Of a stretch of DNA of 64,000 nucleotides, positions 57,601 through 64,000 are shown piece after piece. The notes beneath the pieces are model-generated. The model did not search any database. It had not been told where the DNA came from and saw only the letters and a list, made by a program, of their open reading frames with translations. The stretch is from positions 1 to 64,000 of the forward strand of contig JAFEKR010000085.1 of NCBI GenBank assembly GCA_019022495.1, in the 5' to 3' direction. The position numbers and the translations under genes are program-made. This DNA comes from Epichloe hybrida (taxonomy: Eukaryota > Ascomycota > Sordariomycetes > Hypocreales > Clavicipitaceae). Every line of letters starts with the position of its first letter. Position 1 is the first letter of the stretch.

Positions 57601-60600
57601 ATAGGAACCGCTTTAGAACCTCAGAATAGATAGCTTTACTAATAAGAATACCGCTAAGACAGAAATAAAATAACTTTACTCCTACTCTACTAGAATAAAA
57701 CCATTAGGACAGACAGCTAATACGTGGAAGATTATCTAGAGTCAAATCAAACGTTAGAAGGTAGCCTAGAAAAGGGAATAGAACGAAAACTCCTCTTATG
57801 ACATTGTGAACATTATAAACACTGAACAACCAGAACAGATTGAGGGGAACCATAAGGGTGATAGGCAATCATCAAACTCAATAGGAAATGATGAGGAACC
57901 TTTAGACCTCCTAGAGATACTGGCTAGATTAGCCTGAATGGAGTGGACAGATAAGCACGAGCTAGACACTAACGGACATCCGGGAGACCCAATTTGTATG
58001 GGAAATCAGAAAATCAAGGGGTCTACCTACGAAAGTGAAAAACCCCATACAAATAACTAGAATGAAGTTTCTATTCATAAAACGCAGGATGGTTCGCAGC
58101 ATTCTAAGGACTTAGTCGTGGAGCTAGGAGATCATTGCGAGCTAGACACGGTTGGACACGCGCATACACCAATTTGTATGCAAAATCAGAATATCAAGGG
58201 GTCCCCCTTAGAAAACGAAAATCCCTATATAAATAAGAAGTTACGCGACTCAGAAGAAAAAACCAGGGCTAGCGGACGACATCCGGTGAACTTAGCCAAT
58301 TTAACGCATCTAAAGGCTAACACAGTGGGAGACACAGGGAACAGAATAGGTGCACAAGACATGGAGAGACAAGCCAAAGAGCCAATTTATATAGGAAAAC
58401 GGGAAATCAAGGGCTACCCCTTACGATTCCGAAATCTCCATACAAATCAACTATTATTGTCCTCACCCCCTAAAACCATCGTTTTATGGTTTAAGAATTT
58501 ACGTATTAAGCTAGGAGACTATGCGGGTAACGATAATTAGAGGATGATAATTATGCGATTATGCTACACATTTAAAGAGTGCTTTGTTTCTAAACTCAAG
58601 GATATTCACACCATAAATCTTCTAGAACATTACATCCCTCTAATCCTAGGAGCAAGGCCTAGTAAACGCAAATAGTATAGGTATTTAGCAGCTTATTAAG
58701 ACTTTTCAAAACAGGTTTTCCTAGCAATAGAGAGAGCGGGAATTATTTAACGAGGAAACTTAGAATAGGTAGCGCTAACGATATTTGCTCTAAAGCCAGG
58801 ACAGAAGGTTTTTAGAGTGGTTTACAACTTCAGGGACGTGAATAGCAAGACTATTAAATTAGGTTATCCGTGTCATAACATAGAAGCGGACTTAGATTCA
58901 GTTCACTGTGGTCGCTCCAAGTTTATGTCGCAGACTAACGCTTCAAATGGATTTTAGGCTATTAGTATCTACCCACTAGACAGGTACAAAACAGCTTTCT
59001 CTAGACTAAATAGGATGTACTTCTACAACAATATAGCTCAAGGATTAACAGGGTTGCTAGTAACTTACGCTAGATTTAGGGATCTTACCTTTGGACACTT
59101 GTTTTTCTAGGATAGTACTAAAAGCGAATCCATCCTAGGGTATATGGAACATATACACACGTCGTTTTCCATCTACGTGGATAATCATCACGCAGGCTCA
59201 GACATAGGAAGACCATTTTAACTTTCTCTAGAAGAGATACTTTCCAAGGGTAGCTTAGGCCCCAATTAGCCTAAGTGGACACAAGACTACTTTATTTGCC
59301 TCTGAAGTTAAGTGCGTCGGATATTCTCTAGAAGATAGGAAAATACGCCCTGCACAGAAACATCGCGACAGATTTGCTAACTTAGCTAAGCAATTTAAGA
59401 AACAACCACCACGAACCTGGAATGAAGTACTTATGCTCATCTACTTAACTCCGTTTATACGCAAATTTATTCCAGGAAGATTAGACTTAGTGGTTACCAT
59501 TAAAAGGGCTTTCTTTTGCGAGATCCCTAAGACAACATAATTAGGAAAGCCATTAATTCAGAAAGAAGAAGTCTTAAGAGAGAAACCGGAATAGACTCCA
59601 GAGGCTTAACAAGCTTTATTGAAAATATACGACAGTATCCAGACAAACGCTACCTTTAGCGCCAGACCAGGAACTCAATTTCACATAGCCACAGATGCGT
59701 CCGAGACAGGCACTAGAGGAGTATTATTTTAGATAGAAGACACAGAGCCTAGAATAAGTGTTATAGACGCCAATTTCTCCAAAGTACGAATTATCATGTG
59801 GATATCTCACCGATTAGGAGATGCTAAGAAACGATATTCTATGCCAGAAAAGGAGATGCTAGCAATTGTAGTGGGTTTGAAGGAAACAAGATAGTTGCTG
59901 GATTATTCACCACATCCATTGAAGGTGTACACAGATCATAAAGGCATTATTGATTCAATGGCAAATATATCCGAAGTCCATAGAAAGGTAGCCCGCTAGG
60001 TAAACATACTTCAAGAATCAAACGTAGAATACATCCATCATCTGAACATAACAAAGATCATAAAGATCGCAGATAGAATGTCTCAAATGCCGGAACATTT
60101 GAGATCAGATCCTATTACCATGGAAAGAAGATTAGGAGTGGACGTTACTTTAGCTTTAGGAGATCAACCAATTCTAGTTTTAATAAACATAACACTGGTT
60201 TTGCCAGAGGGAGGAAGTTTAGACAAAGACACAACAGAGAAATTATTCTAAGAACTTCATAAGTGGTTTAATTCTACATAGTACAGGGAGGTTTTATCTG
60301 CTATGGTTTTCAGATACTAAACTATTCCTATTAAACGACGAAAGCTTGTGTGGCGTTAAGCTTTAAAATACCAGATCTTTAACTAGACTCTATATTATCT
60401 AGAAGCTAATAAAGCATTAGCAGAATGTGTACTCCTAAACAGGGTACTAGAAAAGTTACAGGAAGCCCACAACGCCTAAGGTCACTTCGGAATAGCAATT
60501 ACAATGTAAAAACTTCGCGGAAAGTGCTTTTGGCTAGACAGAAGCAAAGATATGGAATCTTATTGTCGCTTATGTCTAGTATGTCAACAAACCGGAACAC

Positions 60601-61518
60601 AAGTTCCACGGACAGACCCAAAGACTGTCACAGTGATGGAACCATGGGGGTTAGTCGCGATGGACTATTTAGGTCCAATTACCCTAAAAGCCAAGAATGG
60701 AGATGTGTACGTGTTAATTGCCGTGGACTACATAACGAGGTTCGCGTTGGGACAATCCCATACAGAGGCGACAGGAGATTCAGTCACTTAGGCTTAGGAC
60801 AAAAGTTAGAGCCTAATATTTAGATAGCGAGAAGAATTTATTGCAACAATGGCTCACATTTCAAGAACCTAACATTTTAAGCTGCCTCTAGGAAACATAG
60901 AACTAGTGTGACGTACGGACTGGTTTCTTATCCATTGTCGATGGGACTAGCTAAACAAAACGTGAGACTCGTCAAAGGATAATTAATAAAGTGGGCTATT
61001 AAGAGAGATGGAGTTTCGCTAGACTCCTAGAATCAGGCCATCCCAAGCATCATGGTGGTAATTAATAATCGGTACATGTCGAGTGTTAGGACAAGCCTAG
61101 CAATGTCCATGTTAGGATTCGAACCGTTTGCGAAACATACTAGAGTTAAAGAACTAGAATTATTAGACTTTAAGAATCTAGGAGTGGTAGACAATCCAGA
61201 ACTGATTTAAGAAACAAACCTGTGGAATTTAGACCTACGGGAAGAAAGAAGAGAATCAGTTTAGACACAGAAAGTGAACGATTAGGATAATACTACGAAA
61301 CCTAGGCAAAACTTTAAAGTAGGGAATCTTATGTAGGAGAAGATAGACAAAGAAAACAAGTTAAAAGGAAAGTTTCACAAGACCTAGGGGAAGCTATCTA
61401 AGGTTATCTAAAAAGTGTCTTCAGTAACATATGAAATCAAACCTATTAAGGGAGGAACAGCAAGGAAAATCCATCTAGATGACCTAAAACTCTACATCCC
61501 ACGCCAGGAGAAGCTTTA
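54700..61518 (+). pseudogene. Decayed gag-pol of the second retroelement
   Basis: The gag region reads ...KFMKKFKKPNSLLEVAT and AYCFTREKGESLNAYIQKAE, followed by a CCHC knuckle CFLCEEWGHIGYNY (55692-55736; the last Cys is now Tyr). A protease-like DSVLINRGSSVKLVSENF lies at about 56718-56775. RT contains KPGQKVFRVVYNFRDVNSKT and YVDNHH (about 59174). RNase H has IATDASETGTRGVLF (about 59686). Integrase has a zinc-binding HFG...CRLCLVC stretch and GLVAMDYLGPITLKAKNGDVYVLIAVDYITRFA (about 60650-60750). The end reads GGTARKIHLDDLKLYIPRQEKL before a TAA at about 61517. Many in-frame stops make it non-functional. Confidence 0.85.
57950..58450 (+). repeat. Three imperfect coding repeats between protease and RT of the second element
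   Basis: A unit starting near CAATTTGTATG recurs at about 57990, 58170 and 58383. It encodes PICMGNQKIKGS, PICMQNQNIKGS and PIYIGKREIKGY, each followed about ten residues later by a HTN/YIN string. The first two are also preceded by a shared ELDT...GH segment. The spacing is about 180-210 bp. Confidence 0.7.
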
Positions 61519-61650
61519 ACCGTTAAGATTAAACACTTAGGATTTAGCTAAGTAGGGAATAACAGATCAGACAGATCTAGAGAAAGATAAAGTATCACAA
61601 TAGAAAAGAATGTGGTGTTAGGGTTAACACCAAGGGAATCCCCCCCAGCC

Positions 61651-61765
61651 TGTTGGGTGGAGAAATGGCTTAGCTAATCATGGAAGTAATAATTATGGGA
61701 CCCGTCTGAGTAGCTCAGATAGTAATCAACCATCATCTTTACCCAATCATTTTGGTACCACTACA
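61651..61765 (+). repeat. Right (3') LTR of the second retroelement
   Basis: This 115-bp direct repeat is preceded by GTTAACACCAAGGGAATC and a C run, and followed by GACC, which matches the 4 bp left of the other LTR. Confidence 0.93.
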
Positions 61766-62139
61766 GACCCTTCATCATTATCATCACCCTCATCCTTATC
61801 GATAGGCGTCCAGAGATGGGGCGGTATGAACTCCACGGCCAAGTGGGGACTAGTAGTAGTATGAAGATATTCTTGGATTTCCTCAATGACCTCGTCAAAC
61901 TCAACCACAGGGTCGATGAGCATACAAATGAACACATTCCAAAGGGCTGCCAGTGGCCTCCATCCTTGCGCCGTGACCAAGTTCAGAACATCGTACGTGT
62001 ATCTCGTCGAATCGTGTGACTCGAGGATTCGGATCATGTGGTTTTCGACGTTGGACCATTGTTTGGCCAAGGCTGTCGAACCTCCATTTTGGAGTCGCCA
62101 GAGCCTTTCGCTTCTGCGACGTGATGTTATGGAGGGCAT
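61766..62139 (-). pseudogene. N-terminal half of a gene split by the second retroelement
   Basis: From an ATG at 62139 the minus strand encodes MPSITSRRRSERLWRLQNG, then NVENHMIRILESHDSTRYTYDVLNLVTAQGWRPL, NVFICMLIDPVVEFDEVIEEIQEYLHTTTSP and IPPHLWTPIDKDEGDDNDEG, and runs into the right LTR, where it ends within three codons. The composition looks like a real helical soluble protein, but I do not recognise the family. The frame at 52389-52845, on the same strand across the element, is its likely continuation. The macro-domain gene lies upstream in the same orientation. Confidence 0.45.
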
Positions 62140-62575
62140 TTTGAGTTGACATGAGCTCGAGGTTTCTTCTTCAGTAGGTTAGCTGGATCCACGGTTTCTC
62201 TGTTCGAACGCAGAGGACGACAACATCACATACATGGAGATGACTTCGCGTATGTAGTACACCTGTGGAATGGAAAACCGAGAACATCAGAAAGAACTGC
62301 TCTTCCTTTTTAGACACCTGTTGGACATAAACTTCGATGGCACCTTGTACCCTGAAAACTCAAGTCCTCATGCGCAGTTTCAGCCGTCATCTGTCGATTG
62401 CGGATTAAAACTTGCCATGCTTGTTGCGACCCCAACTCCAATCCCGGATGTGCACATCGCACAACCAGACGAGGCATCTAGGTTTACACTACCATGATTC
62501 TTTTCCAGATCTTGAAGCGTATAACGATGCCACCCACACACGACATGGAGCTAGCCCATGCACGATCAAAGACGC
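62140..62575. other. Intergenic region between split gene and macro-domain gene
   Basis: These 436 bp hold the presumed promoter of the split gene and the 3' UTR of the macro-domain gene. No other feature is seen. Confidence 0.5.
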
Positions 62576-63313
62576 CTACATGCTCCAAGTATCAACGACC
62601 TCATTTGTATGGTCAAAAATATCCATTGGCGTCAACCTGCTCCATTTCCGAGGGTTTTGCTTCGCATCTACAAAATGTTTCATGGCCATGACCATTTGAG
62701 CAGCCCATCTCTCTGGACTTACTTTCCCTATGCCCGTAGCCAGCGGAGGAATGAGAATGCTGGAGATTCGGGGATCCGCGTCGCTCCCGCAACCAGCACA
62801 TGTTCTTCTATTGTGCTTGTCAATCGTCACCAACAAGCTCCATGTACTCTCGTACACAATCTCCCTATCCCACTCTACCGGCTGCGGCGTCCTCATTGTT
62901 GGACACAGCGCAAGATACTTTGTTCCCCAGACGTTCTTGGACTCGTGTCGGAAATCATCTGGTATACGGACCAATGTGCAAGTACCTGGTGGTGCAAAGC
63001 CACGCCATTCATCGTACAATTTTGCCTGGGCTACGCGGGTGAGAGCGAGGTAATCATTCCGGGGCGAAAACGCCCGAGATATTGCGTCGTCGAAGCCGCC
63101 ATCCAGACGTCCGTATGAGTTTGCCGGCGAAACCACGAGGTCGAATTTACTCGAAGACGGGACAAACTGCAGAGCCGCGTTGTGTGTTTCGAACGTGATG
63201 GACGTGGGTAGCTTGTGCTTCGCAGCTGCCTTGGCAAAGGCCTCGCTGTGCTGGTTTTGCATGCACAGGAGATGGATGTGTGGAATTCCAGATGATGTTG
63301 TCGAATTGGCCAT
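62576..63313 (-). CDS. Macro-domain (ADP-ribose-binding) protein
   Basis: This is a single-exon gene of 245 residues consisting of one macro domain. The beta-strand plus ADP-ribose loop is DLVVSPANSYGRLDGGFDDAISRAF (about 58-82), matching the usual NxxN-x-x-L-x-x-GGG/D pattern with Ser in place of the first Asn (VSPAN). Later elements are GFAPPGTCTLVRIP, GTKYLALCPTMRTPQPVEW, VYESTWSLLVTIDKHN and the second loop SSILIPPLATGIGKVSPERWAAQMVMAMKHF. Proteins of this type bind or hydrolyse ADP-ribose or its derivatives. No signal peptide or extra domain is seen. The start ATG is within GGCCATGG on the plus strand. An intact gene only 0.8 kb from the retroelement. Confidence 0.85.
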   Translation of the reverse strand: MANSTTSSGIPHIHLLCMQNQHSEAFAKAAAKHKLPTSITFETHNAALQFVPSSSKFDLVVSPANSYGRLDGGFDDAISRAFSPRNDYLALTRVAQAKLYDEWRGFAPPGTCTLVRIPDDFRHESKNVWGTKYLALCPTMRTPQPVEWDREIVYESTWSLLVTIDKHNRRTCAGCGSDADPRISSILIPPLATGIGKVSPERWAAQMVMAMKHFVDAKQNPRKWSRLTPMDIFDHTNEVVDTWSM

Positions 63314-64000
63314 GGTGGAATCACTCCGTTGACGAAAACTTGTGCTTCATGAATCTAGTACGCATTGTATGTAAAAGGGCAAGTTGCTGCTGCCTAGGGT
63401 ATCTCTTGTGCCACGATCTGCCGCACAGCCACACAGCCGCACAGACAAGATTGACGGCGATAATGTGTGGATCACCCTACGGATTACCGCACGCCGGATC
63501 AACGGTTAGTCCTGGGGCCTAGGCGGGCGTGGGCATGGAAGGTTCCCAAAATTGTCTCATATTTCCAGGCCTCTGATTGGCTCAATAAGGGTGACCCGGC
63601 GTGTGGTAGGATGATCCGCACACCACATTACTGGTAGCCTGACTTATTAATTTTCCCCGACCCGAACACCCTTATTCTCCTTCGACGCAGACTGGTTCAG
63701 TCAGCAGTCAGCATACATCCCGCTTTGGAACCATCAAGATCTACGAGTCACCAGAGGCATGGCATGAGAGGCATTTCGGTCTTCGGGTGCGACTGCGGGT
63801 GCGACGGTGACCGACGTCTCGTCTGTCATTTCTCTCGCCGCAAGTGTCGCGCCTTGATCGGAAGACGAGATGATAATTTGTCATGTCAGCCGGCGCGCGG
63901 TATGCTGATCACCTACTGCTTATTGCCAGGTTAGATGAGTCACCAGCGTCAACACAACCTGCTGCTTACTGCCAGGGTAAATGAGAAACGGCATCAGCAC
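63314..64000. other. Right-edge intergenic region upstream of the macro-domain gene
   Basis: No gene is supportable. It contains a CCAAT-like ATTGGCTCAATAAGG (inverse) sequence near 63574 and a repeated TGCTTATTGCCAGG / TGCTTACTGCCAGG unit near 63918-63975. It should carry the macro-domain gene promoter. Confidence 0.45.

Larger units (their letters stand above)
52846..61765 (+). mobile_element. Ty3/gypsy LTR retrotransposon, moderately RIP-mutated (8.9 kb)
   Basis: Two 115-bp repeats (52846-52960 and 61651-61765), each TGTTGGGTGG...CCACTACA, bound the element. GACC flanks it on both sides (52842-52845 and 61766-61769). The primer site TGGTGATAAGACTAGGACTT follows the left LTR; its inverse ends in CCA and shows a CCTAG T-stem half and an AAGT T-loop part. 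On the plus strand gag, protease, RT, RNase H and integrase are readable in gypsy order, interrupted mostly by TAG/TAA at glutamine positions. CpA and TpG are still common, so mutation is far lighter than in the first island. The two LTRs differ at only two sites, both G in the right and A in the left copy. Confidence 0.92.

Noticed and set aside
54700..61518. Stops at glutamine codons as evidence of a variant genetic code
   Set aside because: Host genes in the same window use TAA/TAG/TGA as normal stops; CpA-to-TpA mutation explains the pattern.

Overview
The window is nuclear DNA of a filamentous ascomycete. Genes are intron-rich with short introns (GT...AG), codons are GC-rich, there is a fungal-type complex I subunit, and the hacA/HAC1 gene resembles the Trichoderma type, which points to Sordariomycetes, probably Hypocreales. 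The species cannot be named from the sequence. Gene-rich DNA of normal composition is broken by two AT-rich retroelement islands (26548-40384 and 52846-61765) that carry the C-to-T/G-to-A mutation pattern of repeat-induced point mutation (RIP).

Left arm (1-26547): a partial Arg-rich protein gene (edge, minus); about 4 kb without a supportable gene; an AzgA-type purine permease (plus); an isopenicillin-N-synthase-like 2-oxoglutarate/Fe(II) oxygenase (minus); a 21 kDa-type complex I subunit (minus), divergent from a Csm3/Swi3 replication fork protein (plus); the unfolded-protein-response factor hacA (minus) with a clear 20-nt Ire1-type intron; a GMC oxidoreductase (plus); an NCS1-type nucleobase permease (minus); and a PTH11/rhodopsin-like seven-helix membrane protein (minus).

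First island: a 13.8 kb Ty3/gypsy-like LTR element with 163/164-bp LTRs, a 5-bp target duplication (ACCCC) and a tRNA primer site. It is so heavily mutated that CpA and TpG are nearly absent. A decayed gag-pol, an extra long decayed frame after integrase, and a nested 2774-bp hAT-like non-autonomous element with an 8-bp target duplication (CTAATAAC) can still be read.

Middle (40385-52845): a DUF427 protein, a small SAM-dependent methyltransferase and a small secreted protein (all minus); a Did2/CHMP1-type ESCRT-III protein (plus) convergent with the Ski2 RNA helicase (minus); pyruvate dehydrogenase E1 beta (minus); then the left half of a gene that appears split by the second element.

Second island: an 8.9 kb Ty3/gypsy element with 115-bp TG...CA LTRs, less heavily mutated. 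Its gag zinc knuckle, protease, reverse transcriptase, RNase H and integrase remain readable, and most stops replace glutamine codons. Beyond it lie the other half of the split gene and an intact macro-domain protein gene (minus).

Most of the intact genes are core housekeeping: respiration, the pyruvate dehydrogenase complex, mRNA decay, endosomal sorting, replication fork protection and ER stress. Transporters and redox enzymes are interspersed. I see no biosynthetic cluster. The most unusual points are the hacA lesions (an apparent one-base frameshift before a conserved N-terminal motif and an in-frame TAG before a conserved C-terminal tail), the nested hAT-like element, the extra frame in the first retroelement, and the apparent gene disruption by the second.
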